Shown: positions 8,450-17,441, counted from the first letter of the stretch. The stretch is DNA of 64,000 nucleotides from CAYJDG01 sp964368875 (GCA_964368875.1 CAYJDG010000005.1:8071-72070), one strand, 5' to 3'. Numbers and translations are program-made. The notes: generated by a model from the letters alone, not told the origin.

Positions 8450-8809
8450 CAACAAGCCCTCATCGCCTTCGACGCTTTATCGCAGGAAACCCGCCTCAAG
8501 GTCTTCCGTTTGCTGGTAGAACATGGCCCAGACGGTGCGCCCGCTGGAACATTAAGCGAATCTTTGGGCATTCCGCACAACACTCTGTCATTCCACCTGA
8601 GCCACATGAGCAACGCCGATCTGGTTCTGTCCCGCAAGGAAGGTCGCTCGGTTATTTACAGCGCAAATTTCGATTTTTTTACAGGCCTGATCCGCTTCAT
8701 GGTCGAAGATTGCTGCCGTGCCGAATTTGCCAGCATCCGAAACGGTAGAAGTAAAGGCTCATCAGTCATTGAGCTTATGAATTGCTGCAAACCCAAGGAG
8801 AGAAAATAA
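8441..8809 (+). CDS. arsR: ArsR-family transcriptional repressor
   Basis: This 122-residue protein has the winged-helix fold of ArsR/SmtB: ALSQETRLKVFRLL near the N-terminus, recognition helix around NTLSFHLSHM (about 47-56) and the wing KEGRSVIYSA. It lacks the classic CxC of the alpha-3 helix but has adjacent Cys pairs at 91-92 and 115-116 near the C-terminus, which suggests a C-terminal As(III) site as in other arsR subfamilies. The ATG at 8441 overlaps its own operator. The stop TAA shares one base with the next ATG (TAATG). It is the first gene of arsR-DUF6428-arsC. Confidence 0.92.
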   Translation: MDIQQALIAFDALSQETRLKVFRLLVEHGPDGAPAGTLSESLGIPHNTLSFHLSHMSNADLVLSRKEGRSVIYSANFDFFTGLIRFMVEDCCRAEFASIRNGRSKGSSVIELMNCCKPKERK

Positions 8810-9261
8810 TGAAAATTTCTGAAATAAAAAACAGCCTTAATGGATTAGACGCGATCCGCATTCGCCTGCCCGATGGCTCGTATCTCCCTCCCCACTTTCA
8901 TGTTACCGAAGTCGGCCTTGTCACAAAGCATTTTATCGATTGCGGTGGCGTTGAACGAACTGAAACCGTGGCAAATTTTCAGCTCTGGGAAGACGGAGAT
9001 TACGATCACCGCCTTGCCCCGCAAAAATTTCTGAATATCCTGAACATGTCCGAAAAAATATTAGGCAAAGAAGATTTGCCCATCGAAGTTGAATATCAAC
9101 AAGGCACCATCGGTAAATTTGGCCTCGATTTCGATGGCAAAGATTTCATTTTGACGACAAAACAAACCGCGTGTCTGGCACTCGATGCCTGCGGTATTCC
9201 GAGTAAGGCACAGGCTCAAGCTTCACCTACCTGCTGTCCTCCGTCCCAAGGCTGCTGCTGA
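8809..9261 (+). CDS. DUF6428 family protein, Cys-rich tail
   Basis: This 150-residue protein matches the DUF6428 pattern as I know it: LPDGSYLPPHFHVTEVG followed by IDCGG and a mid-region FQLWEDGDYDHRL. Members commonly sit beside arsR and arsC in proteobacteria; their biochemical role is unknown to me. The C-terminus has two CC pairs (TCCPPSQGCC), a possible metal or As(III) binding tail. The start at 8809 is chosen because AAGGAG (8795-8800) sits 8 bp upstream and the ATG overlaps the arsR stop; an in-frame start at 8782 lacks such a site. Its TGA overlaps the arsC ATG. Confidence 0.8.
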   Translation: MKISEIKNSLNGLDAIRIRLPDGSYLPPHFHVTEVGLVTKHFIDCGGVERTETVANFQLWEDGDYDHRLAPQKFLNILNMSEKILGKEDLPIEVEYQQGTIGKFGLDFDGKDFILTTKQTACLALDACGIPSKAQAQASPTCCPPSQGCC

Positions 9262-9683
9262 TGAAGCAACGTGTCCTCGTTCTATGTACAGGAAACTCAT
9301 GCCGCTCTGTTATGGCGGAAGCACTGATCAACCAGCTTGGTAAAGGGCTTTATGAGGCAGTCAGCGCAGGCAGTCATCCAACAGGTCATGTGCACCCGCA
9401 ATCCATTGAAACTTTAGAACGGCATGGAATTGATCCGGGTCAACCATCCAGCAAGTCATGGGATGCCTTTACGGGCCAGACCTTTGACTTCGTAATAACA
9501 GTCTGCGATCAAGCGGCAGCAGAAAGCTGCCCAGCTTTCATGGGAAAAGTTAAGAAGCTTCACTGGAGCACGCCTGACCCCGCTAAGGCCGCCGGAAACG
9601 ATCAGGACATCGATGCGGCTTTCGATCAGGCGTTTCAGATGCTGGAAGACCGCGTCAGGAATTTTTTGAATAAACTTGAATAA
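9261..9683 (+). CDS. arsC: Arsenate reductase, thioredoxin-coupled LMW-PTPase type
   Basis: This 140-residue protein has the low-molecular-weight phosphatase P-loop CTGNSCRS with Cys9 and Arg15 (CX5R). Two further Cys at 82 and 90 (VCDQ and ESCPAF) match the redox relay of the thioredoxin-linked ArsC family, which reduces As(V) to As(III). The substrate-binding WSTPDPAKA segment is also present. It overlaps the previous gene by one base (TGATG). No arsenite efflux gene (arsB or acr3) follows; the next gene is proA. Confidence 0.93.
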   Translation: MKQRVLVLCTGNSCRSVMAEALINQLGKGLYEAVSAGSHPTGHVHPQSIETLERHGIDPGQPSSKSWDAFTGQTFDFVITVCDQAAAESCPAFMGKVKKLHWSTPDPAKAAGNDQDIDAAFDQAFQMLEDRVRNFLNKLE

Positions 9684-9788
9684 AGAAGTCACGGAAAACA
9701 AAATCGCTGTGCCCGCTGTGGTTCACCCCCTTTTTCCTTAATGCTCCCCCTAGCCAGACCTCTCCCCGCCTTGTATCCTGTGCGGACG

Positions 9789-11000
9789 ATGACTCATGCC
9801 TCGATTGATGCGCTTGGGCTGGCCGCGCGCACGGCAAGCCGCCAGCTGGAACATATTCCGGACGACCGCATCAATGCCGTACTCCTTGCCACTGCCGCCG
9901 CCCTGCGTCTCCAGACGGAGGCCGTTCTTGCCGCGAACAAGCAGGACGTTGCCAAGGCCACCACCAAAAATCTCGCCGGGGCGATGATCGACCGCCTGAC
10001 GCTCAATGCCGGGCGCATCGATGCCATGGCCAAGGGACTTGAAGAAATTGCGGCTTTGCCGGGTCCGGTCGGTAAAGTTCTCGCCGCATGGACGCGCCCC
10101 AACGGGTTGCAGATCGAGCGTGTCTCGGTGCCGCTTGGCGTGCTCGGGATGATTTACGAAGCGCGCCCGAGCGTCACCATCGATGCGGCGGGTCTGTGCC
10201 TGAAATCACGCAACGCCGTGATCCTGCGTGGCGGGTCCGAAAGCCTCACCACCTCGCTTGCGCTCTACCGCATCATGCAGACCGTTCTGGAGAAGCATGA
10301 CTTCCCCCTCGGGTCGGTTGCCATGATCGACGATCCCAACCGCGCCCTCGTCGGCGAGATGCTCGCGGCTGATAAATATATCGATGTCATGATCCCGCGC
10401 GGCGGCCGTGGTCTTGTCGAGCGCGTCAAGGCCGAGGCCCGCATGCCTGTGTTCCTGCATCTCGATGGCATCTGTCATGTGTATGTGCATGCGGCTGTCG
10501 ATCCCGCGATTGCCGCCAAGGTCGTCGTCAACGCCAAGATGCGCCGCACCGGAATTTGCGGGGCTGCCGAAACCCTCCTGCTGGATCATAACCTCGATCA
10601 AAATCTTGCGACGCAGATTATTACCTCATTGCAGGATGCGGGTTGCACTATCATCACCGAGCCGGAAAGCTGGGCGACCGAATATCTCGATGCGAAGATC
10701 AGTGTCCGCTATGTCGATGGCGTGAAAGAGGCGGTCGAGCATATCAACACCTTTGGCTCGCAGCACACCGACAGCATTCTCACCGAAGATGCCGCGGCGG
10801 CAGAGTATTTCCTCACCCATGTGAACAGCGCGATTGCCATGCACAATACCTCGACCCAGTTTGCCGATGGTGGCGAATTCGGCATGGGGGCTGAGATCGG
10901 CATTTCCACGGGCAAATTCCATGCGCGCGGCCCGGTCGGCGTCGAGCAGTTGACCACTTACAAGTACATCGTGCGCGGCAATGGCCAAGTCAGATCATAA
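9789..11000 (+). CDS. proA: Gamma-glutamyl phosphate reductase
   Basis: This 403-residue enzyme reduces gamma-glutamyl phosphate to glutamate semialdehyde with NADPH, the second step of proline synthesis. Family marks are IYEARPSVTIDAAGLCLK, the ILRGGSE loop, the nucleophile region NAKMRRTGICGAAETLL with its Cys and the C-terminal GMGAEIGISTGKFHARGPVG. The start at 9789 (MTHASIDALG) gives the usual family length; the frame is open further upstream but that extension is Pro/Leu-rich and unlike ProA. proB is not nearby. The last 20 bases overlap nadD. Confidence 0.96.
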   Translation: MTHASIDALGLAARTASRQLEHIPDDRINAVLLATAAALRLQTEAVLAANKQDVAKATTKNLAGAMIDRLTLNAGRIDAMAKGLEEIAALPGPVGKVLAAWTRPNGLQIERVSVPLGVLGMIYEARPSVTIDAAGLCLKSRNAVILRGGSESLTTSLALYRIMQTVLEKHDFPLGSVAMIDDPNRALVGEMLAADKYIDVMIPRGGRGLVERVKAEARMPVFLHLDGICHVYVHAAVDPAIAAKVVVNAKMRRTGICGAAETLLLDHNLDQNLATQIITSLQDAGCTIITEPESWATEYLDAKISVRYVDGVKEAVEHINTFGSQHTDSILTEDAAAAEYFLTHVNSAIAMHNTSTQFADGGEFGMGAEIGISTGKFHARGPVGVEQLTTYKYIVRGNGQVRS

Positions 11001-11625
11001 GAAAGCAGGACCAAAACCCGGCGAAGTCTTTCGCTGGAACGGCCTGCGCATCGGGCTGTTCGGCGGCTCGTTCAATCCGCCGCATGCGGGCCATGTTCAT
11101 GCCAGCCTGATTGCGATGAAATATCTCAAGCTTGATGCCGTGTGGTGGTTGGTGTCGCCCGGCAATCCGCTTAAATCGCACACGTCCACGCCGTCGCTCG
11201 AAAACCGCATCGCGGCCTGCGAGAAAATCGCCCAGCATCCGCGCATCATCGTCACCGACATCGAGCGGGCGCTCGGCACGGTGCGCACCTATCACACGGT
11301 CACCGCGCTTCAGGAAAAATTCCCGCAGACGGATTTTATCTGGCTCTCGGGGATGGATATCGTGCATGAATTCCGCCGCTGGTATCGCTGGCGCGATCTG
11401 ATGAAGAAGATTCCGTTTGCGTTTATCGGGAGGCCGACCTCGGCGGGTCTGGTGCGGCAGAATATTTTCCGCCAGTCCGGCGGCTTGCATCATCACACTC
11501 TGCACCACGGCATTTGCCCCGCTCTGGTGCCGGGTCAGGTCTTCTGGATTTTCGGTGAGCCGCTTAACCCGCTCTCGTCGACTTTGCTGCGCCAGCAAAA
11601 AGCCAATTTGCAGGGAACCCGTTAA
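10981..11625 (+). CDS. nadD: Nicotinate-nucleotide adenylyltransferase
   Basis: This 214-residue enzyme joins ATP to nicotinate mononucleotide to give deamido-NAD. It has the nucleotidyltransferase motif GGSFNPPHAGH at residues 28-38 and the C-terminal SSTLLR (199-204), a variant of the ISSTxIR motif. The middle GMDIVHEFRRWYRW corresponds to the substrate-binding segment. It starts within the 3' end of proA, a 20-bp overlap that suggests coupled translation. It is followed by rsfS, the usual alphaproteobacterial order proA-nadD-rsfS-rlmH. Confidence 0.95.
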   Translation: MAKSDHKKAGPKPGEVFRWNGLRIGLFGGSFNPPHAGHVHASLIAMKYLKLDAVWWLVSPGNPLKSHTSTPSLENRIAACEKIAQHPRIIVTDIERALGTVRTYHTVTALQEKFPQTDFIWLSGMDIVHEFRRWYRWRDLMKKIPFAFIGRPTSAGLVRQNIFRQSGGLHHHTLHHGICPALVPGQVFWIFGEPLNPLSSTLLRQQKANLQGTR

Positions 11626-11813
11626 GAGAGTAAAATATTAGTATGGTACCCGAGTCCATGGATGGACACCCAGAGGAGCGTCGTTGAAACGACTTACCAA
11701 AGCCAGATTCCCGATACTTTCCAAACAGATAGGTCATTTTTTTGATCCGAACTTGCGATGTTCGGGCCGTTTCTCTATGTTCTGTCAAACTCAACGAAAG
11801 GAGATTTATCGCA

Positions 11814-12197
11814 TTGGGAACTACTAACACACCGGAGGCCATGGGCCCCGCACATCTTCAAGCCTTGCTTGCCAAGGTTTTGGATGACAACAAAGCCGAA
11901 GATATCGAAGTTATCGACCTCAAGGGTCAGACATCCATAGCGGATTTCATGATCTTCGCGACAGGTCGCTCCAACCGTCAGGTTGTCGCTCTCGCCGATA
12001 AAATTGCTGATGCCATGCTCGAAGCCGGTTACTCCCGTCCTCGCGCCGAAGGTATGCCGCATGGCGACTGGGTTGTGGTTGATGCCTATGACGTGATCGT
12101 CCACCTGTTCCGCCCGGAAGTCCGCGAATTCTACAACATTGAAAAAATGTGGCGGCCAGACCCTGTGGTTCAGGCCAGCAAGGCTGCTGGTCAGTAG
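11814..12197 (+). CDS. rsfS: Ribosomal silencing factor RsfS
   Basis: This protein binds uL14 and blocks subunit joining in starvation. Family features are LDDNKAEDIEVIDLKGQTSIADFMIFATG and GDWVVVDAYDVIVHLFRPEVREFYNIEKMW. I place the start at TTG 11814, which has AAGGAG (11798-11803) ten bases upstream and gives 127 residues. An ATG at 11841 would give 118 residues and has a GGAGG only 2 bp away, so it remains possible. The 190-bp spacer before it holds a small hairpin (arms 11747-11752 and 11760-11765) and no recognised gene. Confidence 0.9.
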   Translation: MGTTNTPEAMGPAHLQALLAKVLDDNKAEDIEVIDLKGQTSIADFMIFATGRSNRQVVALADKIADAMLEAGYSRPRAEGMPHGDWVVVDAYDVIVHLFRPEVREFYNIEKMWRPDPVVQASKAAGQ

Positions 12198-12222
12198 ACC
12201 GAATCGCACTTATAAATGATCC

Positions 12223-12684
12223 ATGTTTAAAGTGGATCTCATCGTTGTCGGCCGTCTCAAAAAAGGCCCCTGGTTCGACCTGCAGGAAGAGTACCGCACG
12301 CGGCTGCGCTGGGATCTGATGATCCATGAAATCGAAAGCCGCATCACCGACGAAAAAGAGCAGCAGAAGGAAGAACAAAAGTTCATCCTCTCGAAACTCG
12401 ATGAAGACTCCTTCGTCATCGTCCTCGATGAACGCGGCGACGGACTGCGCAGCCTCGATTTCGCCCAGACCATCCAGAAAATTCAGAACACCGGCACAAG
12501 CCGCATCACCTTCCTGATCGGCGGCGCGATGGGCTTCACCGATGAGGTCCGCAACAAAGCCAACATGATGCTGAGTTTCGGGCAACAGACATGGCCGCAC
12601 ATGATGGTCCGCGTCATGCTGCTCGAACAAATTTACCGCGCCCAGCAAATCATGGCTGGCCATCCGTATCACCGGGAAGGGTAA
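12223..12684 (+). CDS. rlmH: 23S rRNA pseudouridine-1915 N3-methyltransferase
   Basis: This 153-residue SPOUT-class methyltransferase modifies helix 69 of 23S rRNA. It shows the SAM-binding knot motifs FLIGGAMGF and MLLEQIYRAQQIMAGHPYH, the characteristic C-terminus. It lies 25 bp after rsfS and ends 2 bp before the next gene, so rsfS, rlmH and the envC-like gene are probably co-transcribed. The start ATG at 12223 gives the normal family length. Confidence 0.96.
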   Translation: MFKVDLIVVGRLKKGPWFDLQEEYRTRLRWDLMIHEIESRITDEKEQQKEEQKFILSKLDEDSFVIVLDERGDGLRSLDFAQTIQKIQNTGTSRITFLIGGAMGFTDEVRNKANMMLSFGQQTWPHMMVRVMLLEQIYRAQQIMAGHPYHREG

Positions 12685-12686
12685 CC

Positions 12687-13829
12687 ATGCGCCTCTCCCT
12701 CGCACTTTGCCTGCTCCTCTTTACCGTTCCCGCTTTTGCAGGCGCCCCCCTGCCGCCAAAGAAAGCGGAATCCTTGAGCGCTCTTCAGCAGAAACTCGAT
12801 GCTGAAAAAAAACGCAAAGAAGAACTCGATAATCAGGCTAAGAAGCTGCAGAAAGATTTAGGCGGCATCAAAGAAAGCCTGATCAAAACGGCGGCGCAAG
12901 TGCAAAGCAGCGAACGCGACCTGCAAAAAATCGAAACCCAGATCGCCGCGCTGAAGAAGAAAAAAGCGGGCATCGTGTCCGCGCTGCAGGCTGACCGCCA
13001 ATCTCTTTCGTCCTTGATTGTCGCACTCGAACGTATCCGCCGCCTGCCCCCGGAAACCTTGCTGGCCAAACCAGGTGCCCCGCGTGAAACCGCTCAGGCT
13101 GCAACGGCCCTTGGCGCGATTTTGCCGGAACTGAATAAACGCGCCGAGGCCCTGCGCGATAAACTCGAAGAGCTTAACGCCGTTGAAGTCGACCTGACCG
13201 ACAATCAAATCGAATTGCAGGGCCTCTTCACCAAACTGAAATCCGAAAAGGCGAACATGGACACCCTCCTCGCCTCGCGCTCAAAAACCTATTCGCAAAC
13301 TCAGGCTGATCTCAAAGTTCAGCAACAGGCTGTTGAAGCCGCCTCGAAAGAGGCCGCCGATTTTCAGGAGCTGATCGCGCGGCTTGAACAGAAAAAGAAG
13401 AAAGCCGGTCCGTCTGGCGAGAAGCTGGTCGAATCCGTCCCCTTGCCGGGCTCCGCTCAGCTTCCGGTTTCCGGAATCGTGCGTATACGTTATGGCCAAC
13501 AGGATGAAATCGGGGCGAACAGTCAAGGCATTCGCATCGAAGCCCGCGCCGGGGCGGTGGTCGTGGCCCCGATGGGCGGCATCGTTCGCTACGCCGGACC
13601 TTTCAAGTCCTATGGCAATATTGTCCTGTTAGAACATAAGAATAATTACCATAGCCTTATTGCAGGTTTAGGCAGAATTGATACTGTTGTTGGGCAAAGC
13701 GTGGATTCTGGCGAGCCGGTCGGCAATCTCGGAACACAGGCGGGTGATCGACCCGTTCTGTATTACGAATTGCGTCTCAATGGCGAACCCATTAACCCCG
13801 CCCGCAAGTTCAGCGATCTCGGCACCTGA
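12687..13829 (+). CDS. envC: EnvC-like murein hydrolase activator (degenerate LytM/M23 domain)
   Basis: This 380-residue protein has a signal peptide (MRLSLALCLLLF..AFA), a long coiled coil (about residues 25-260) and a C-terminal M23/LytM domain (about 275-375). In active M23 enzymes Zn is held by HxxxD and HxH; here those positions read QGIRIEA and YYELRLNG, so the domain should be catalytically dead, like EnvC, which activates periplasmic amidases during division. The start at 12687 follows GAAGGG and is 2 bp after rlmH. It leads into ctpA, the divergent deacetylase and rppH, a conserved alphaproteobacterial block. Confidence 0.88.
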   Translation: MRLSLALCLLLFTVPAFAGAPLPPKKAESLSALQQKLDAEKKRKEELDNQAKKLQKDLGGIKESLIKTAAQVQSSERDLQKIETQIAALKKKKAGIVSALQADRQSLSSLIVALERIRRLPPETLLAKPGAPRETAQAATALGAILPELNKRAEALRDKLEELNAVEVDLTDNQIELQGLFTKLKSEKANMDTLLASRSKTYSQTQADLKVQQQAVEAASKEAADFQELIARLEQKKKKAGPSGEKLVESVPLPGSAQLPVSGIVRIRYGQQDEIGANSQGIRIEARAGAVVVAPMGGIVRYAGPFKSYGNIVLLEHKNNYHSLIAGLGRIDTVVGQSVDSGEPVGNLGTQAGDRPVLYYELRLNGEPINPARKFSDLGT

Positions 13830-13866
13830 GATCGCATTTATATCTGCCGCTTTCAGGAGTTCACCC

Positions 13867-15261
13867 ATGCGCAGCTTTCTGGTTCCTTTTCTGACACTTA
13901 CCTTGCTGACCTCACCACTTGCTTACGCTCAGGAACAGAAACCCGCAGACCCTCCCAAAGATGCCGAGCGCACCGCTGGCACTCAGCCCGAGCCTGAAAA
14001 GAAACCCGATCCTGCTGAAACGTACCGTCAGCTCAATCTCTTCGGCGATGTCTTCGAGCGCGTCCGTGCGCAATATGTCGATCCGGTCACCGATGAAAAG
14101 CTGATGGAATATGCCATCAACGGCATGCTCTCGAGCCTCGATCCGCACTCGTCTTATCTCGATGAAAAAGATTTCGGCGATATGCGCATTCAAACCAAAG
14201 GCGAATTCGGCGGCCTTGGTATCGAAGTCACGATGGAAGACGGCCTTGTTAAGGTCGTCTCACCAATCGATGATACGCCTGCCTTTAAAGCTGGCATCAA
14301 AGCTGGCGATTACATCACCCATCTTGATGCCAAACCGATCATGGGTATGAGCCTTGCTGAAGCAGTCGATGCGATGCGCGGCAAAGTCGGGTCTCCGGTT
14401 GAACTCACCGTCCGTCGCGAAGGTGTTGCCGAAGCCATCAAAATCAAGATCACCCGCGATGTCATCCGCATCCAGTCAGTGCGCTCCCGCGTTGAGGGCA
14501 ACGGCACGGTCGGCTATGTCCGTATCACCACCTTCAATCAGAACACCGAAGAAGGTCTGAAGTCCGCCGTTGAGAAAATCAAAAAAGAAACCGGCGCGAA
14601 CCTGATCGGCTACATCCTCGATCTGCGTAACAACCCGGGCGGTCTGCTCGATCAGGCGATTGCCGTGTCGGATGCATTCCTTGATAAAGGCGAAATCGTC
14701 TCCACCCGTGGCCGTGATCCGAAAGACATCAAACGCGATAATGCCACTGCTGGCGACATCACCAACGGCCTGCCAGTCGTGATCCTTATCAACGGCGGCT
14801 CTGCCTCGGCCTCCGAGATCGTCTCGGGTGCGTTGCAGGATCATCGCCGCGCCGTGCTGATGGGGACGCGCTCCTTCGGTAAAGGCTCTGTCCAGACGGT
14901 TATCCCTCTGCCCGGCCATGGCGCGATGCGCCTGACCACGGCGCGGTATTTCACGCCGTCCGGTCGTTCGATTCAGGCCAAGGGTATCGAACCTGATATC
15001 TTCGTTGAACAAGCCAAGATCGAAAAAATCACCGAAGCTGGCTTCCACGAAGAAGATTTGAAAGGCGCTCTCGCCAATCCTGACAAGCCTAAGGAAGAAG
15101 CGCCGAAAGTGGTTGCGACACCTCCTGAAGCCGTCAAGATCGATGAGAAAACTGGCAAGCCTGTCGATCCAAAAGACAAAGACGTGCCGCTCGACTACCA
15201 GCTGGAGCGCGGTGTCGATCTGCTGCGCGGCCTGGCTCTCTACGAACGCAAAGACCAGTAA
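13867..15261 (+). CDS. ctpA: C-terminal processing peptidase, S41 family
   Basis: This 464-residue periplasmic protease has a signal peptide (residues 1-21), an N-terminal helical part, a PDZ domain at about 105-195 and the S41 catalytic core. The dyad is Ser314 in GGSASASEIVSG and Lys339 in SFGKGSVQTV. A charged Pro/Lys-rich tail follows. These enzymes degrade or trim periplasmic and membrane proteins, and some act on peptidoglycan hydrolases, which fits the EnvC-like neighbour. An AGGAG sequence precedes the ATG at 13867; longer in-frame starts lack a signal peptide at the right place. Confidence 0.95.
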   Translation: MRSFLVPFLTLTLLTSPLAYAQEQKPADPPKDAERTAGTQPEPEKKPDPAETYRQLNLFGDVFERVRAQYVDPVTDEKLMEYAINGMLSSLDPHSSYLDEKDFGDMRIQTKGEFGGLGIEVTMEDGLVKVVSPIDDTPAFKAGIKAGDYITHLDAKPIMGMSLAEAVDAMRGKVGSPVELTVRREGVAEAIKIKITRDVIRIQSVRSRVEGNGTVGYVRITTFNQNTEEGLKSAVEKIKKETGANLIGYILDLRNNPGGLLDQAIAVSDAFLDKGEIVSTRGRDPKDIKRDNATAGDITNGLPVVILINGGSASASEIVSGALQDHRRAVLMGTRSFGKGSVQTVIPLPGHGAMRLTTARYFTPSGRSIQAKGIEPDIFVEQAKIEKITEAGFHEEDLKGALANPDKPKEEAPKVVATPPEAVKIDEKTGKPVDPKDKDVPLDYQLERGVDLLRGLALYERKDQ

Positions 15262-15270
15262 AGGCGGATA

Positions 15271-16380
15271 ATGCTCGCTGTACTCAGGGATCGGCTGGAC
15301 CCATACCTCTCGCTCAGGGCGTTCGCCCTGACGCTTGCGGGTCTGATTGGCCTGTCTGTGATCAGCTCCGGCATTGCCGTCATGACGGCGTCACATCCTG
15401 AACTTGATCTTAGTGTCACCGTGCCGCTTGCCGATCCTGCTAAAACTGCGTCTACGCAAGCTGATGAGCCGATTTCTCCCGGCACGCTCAGTCAGTCGGA
15501 TCTGGCGACGCCTGAACCTGCCGAAACTATAAAAGAGCCGGTTCACGAAGCGCTGAAGCCGCCCGAAGTCAAAGAGAAACCACCTATCGAAGAGGCCGTA
15601 AAAGGCCTGCACCAGAATACCCCGTTCGGCCTTGTGCCGATTGTTCGTAAGGATGATGGCTTGACGGCTTATAAAGCTTACCGCGCTGAGTTTACGCCCG
15701 CCGCGTCGACCAAAGCGCTGATCAGCCTCGTCATGGTTGATTTCGGCATGTCCAAAACGATTTCCGAACAAGCCATCAAAGATTTACCGCCCGGTGTAAC
15801 GCTTGCGCTCTCTCCCTACAGCAGTGAAGCCCAGAAATGGACGACTGCCGCCCGTCAGGACGGACACGAAGTCTGGCTGGGCCTGCCTGTGCAGAACGAA
15901 AATTTTGGCAACAGCGACAGCGGCAATCAGACCCTGCTCGTCAACGCCAGTGTCGACCAGAACAAGAGCCGCCTGCTTGGCAATCTTGGCAAGGCCACTG
16001 GCTACGTTGGCGTCATCGATATGGACACGCCCGCTTTCGCCAACAACGCGGCTGATCTTGACCGTATCTATAGCGATATCCTTGATCGCGGCCTGGCACT
16101 CGCTCAGGCCAACCCCAAAGATACTCTCACGGGTGAATTCGCCATTACGCATAAGGCCCCGTTCATTCAGAACGATATCTGGGTCGACCGTAACGCAACT
16201 CCGGCGGCGGTCGCCTTTGAACTCGATAAATTGAAACAGATCGCCAGCAACGGCCGCATTGCGGTTGGGTTCTTCCATCCATATCCGACCGTGATCGCTG
16301 CGATCAAAGACTGGCAGGACAATCTGGAACGCGCCAATATTGAGATCGCGCCGCTGTCCTCCTCCATCGATCAGAAATAA
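15271..16380 (+). CDS. Divergent polysaccharide deacetylase (YibQ-like)
   Basis: This 369-residue protein has one N-terminal membrane helix (about residues 18-40), a Pro/Glu-rich linker (50-120) and a domain of the divergent polysaccharide deacetylase type. ALISLVMVDFGMSKTISEQAIKDLP and VTLALSPYS are the typical opening strands. The canonical pattern begins I.IVIDD.G, so having DFG here means the second Asp is replaced. The substrate of this family is not established; it occurs beside envC and ctpA in alphaproteobacteria and may act on the cell wall. It starts 9 bp after ctpA and ends 2 bp before rppH. Confidence 0.88.
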   Translation: MLAVLRDRLDPYLSLRAFALTLAGLIGLSVISSGIAVMTASHPELDLSVTVPLADPAKTASTQADEPISPGTLSQSDLATPEPAETIKEPVHEALKPPEVKEKPPIEEAVKGLHQNTPFGLVPIVRKDDGLTAYKAYRAEFTPAASTKALISLVMVDFGMSKTISEQAIKDLPPGVTLALSPYSSEAQKWTTAARQDGHEVWLGLPVQNENFGNSDSGNQTLLVNASVDQNKSRLLGNLGKATGYVGVIDMDTPAFANNAADLDRIYSDILDRGLALAQANPKDTLTGEFAITHKAPFIQNDIWVDRNATPAAVAFELDKLKQIASNGRIAVGFFHPYPTVIAAIKDWQDNLERANIEIAPLSSSIDQK

Positions 16381-16382
16381 TC

Positions 16383-16856
16383 ATGGTCGACTTAACCCTC
16401 CCTTACCGCCCATGCGTCGGGATTGCTGTTTTCAATACTGATGGAAAAGTATTTGTGGGTGAGCGCATCGACACGCCCGGCGCGTGGCAGATGCCGCAAG
16501 GCGGAATTGATGCCGGGGAAGATTTATCAAAAGCGGCCATGCGCGAACTCTATGAAGAAACCGGAATAGTGCGCGCTGACATTCTCGAAATTTCCGAAGA
16601 AAAACTGCGTTATGATTTTCCGCCAGGCTTTACTAATAAATATCTGCTCGATTATTTTCGTGGTCAGGAACAGACATGGGTTGCGTTGCGCTTCTCCGGC
16701 GATGACAGTGAGATCAATCTTAATGCTCACACCCCGCCCGAATTCAGCGCATGGCAATGGCTCGATCTTGAGCGCATCGTCGACCTGATCGTGCCATTCA
16801 AGCGCGATCTTTACCGCGAAGTGATCCGCAAATTCAGCAAATATTCTAGCGCCTGA
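16383..16856 (+). CDS. rppH: RNA pyrophosphohydrolase (Nudix)
   Basis: This 157-residue Nudix enzyme removes pyrophosphate from the 5' end of transcripts and so triggers mRNA decay. The Nudix box GX5EX7REUXEEXGU is complete, running from GGIDAGEDLS to RELYEETG (about residues 40-62). The opening YRPCVGIAVFN and later WQWLDLERIVDLIVPFKRDLYREV are typical of RppH. It is the last plus-strand gene of the block and overlaps the convergent gene at 16846-17373 by 11 bp. Confidence 0.95.
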   Translation: MVDLTLPYRPCVGIAVFNTDGKVFVGERIDTPGAWQMPQGGIDAGEDLSKAAMRELYEETGIVRADILEISEEKLRYDFPPGFTNKYLLDYFRGQEQTWVALRFSGDDSEINLNAHTPPEFSAWQWLDLERIVDLIVPFKRDLYREVIRKFSKYSSA

Positions 16857-17373
16857 GCGCAACGCCGCGCAGCGATGCGGGCAGCCTGCTTTTATCAACC
16901 AGACGATGTACCAGTATCTCGCCGCCCGGATGGATCGGGCTGTAATCCTCCCCGCGGATGATGGCCGCTGACAAAGAATAACTTCCCTTGCCGCTGCACG
17001 CCCCCTGCGCGCCCCCATGCTCCCACGCTTTGACAGTCACAGTGATCTCGCCTTTGGCGGGCGTGGTCCACAGATTGGTCTTACGGTTAAACTCCTGCGC
17101 AGCCGCCGTATAAGTTCCGGGCTTCGCCGCTGAGAACGCAACTGGCGCGGCCCAGCTCAGCACTCCCGGCTTATCCGTCAGCGTCGCAGCACTGCGGATC
17201 CCCGGCGCAAAAATTCCCTCGTCTTCGATCTGGTAATAAATGGTCGCAACGCCATGGTGAATAAGGCAGATATTCGCCGGCAACAACTCAAGATTTTCGG
17301 GTGGCTCCTGCGCCACAGCCGCGACAGCCGCAAACGCAAACGGCAGCACCGCGCCGTTCAAAACTTTATTCAT
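16846..17373 (-). CDS. Secreted protein of unknown function
   Basis: I do not recognise this 175-residue protein. It starts with a likely signal peptide (MNKVLNGAVLPFAFAAVAAVAQ) and has two Cys (in NICLIHH and GACSGKG) that may pair. Its middle, with short alternating polar and hydrophobic stretches, looks like a small beta-sandwich. The frame is open further upstream, but starting at 17373 places the signal peptide correctly. It overlaps the end of rppH by 11 bp and lies downstream of the tolB terminator, so it must have its own promoter or depend on read-through. Confidence 0.6.
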   Translation of the reverse strand: MNKVLNGAVLPFAFAAVAAVAQEPPENLELLPANICLIHHGVATIYYQIEDEGIFAPGIRSAATLTDKPGVLSWAAPVAFSAAKPGTYTAAAQEFNRKTNLWTTPAKGEITVTVKAWEHGGAQGACSGKGSYSLSAAIIRGEDYSPIHPGGEILVHRLVDKSRLPASLRGVALRR

Positions 17374-17441
17374 GATGCACCTGTTCAACTCAATTTTTTT
17401 TATTGGGTTGAGCCTAAGACAGAGTATTTCACCGCACAACA

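Noticed and set aside
11642..11686. 14-codon open frame before rsfS
   Set aside because: No ribosome-binding sequence and no sign of a leader peptide; too short to support.
13678..13866. Upstream extension of ctpA
   Set aside because: The extended frame overlaps the end of the envC-like gene and would bury the signal peptide; the start at 13867 has an AGGAG.
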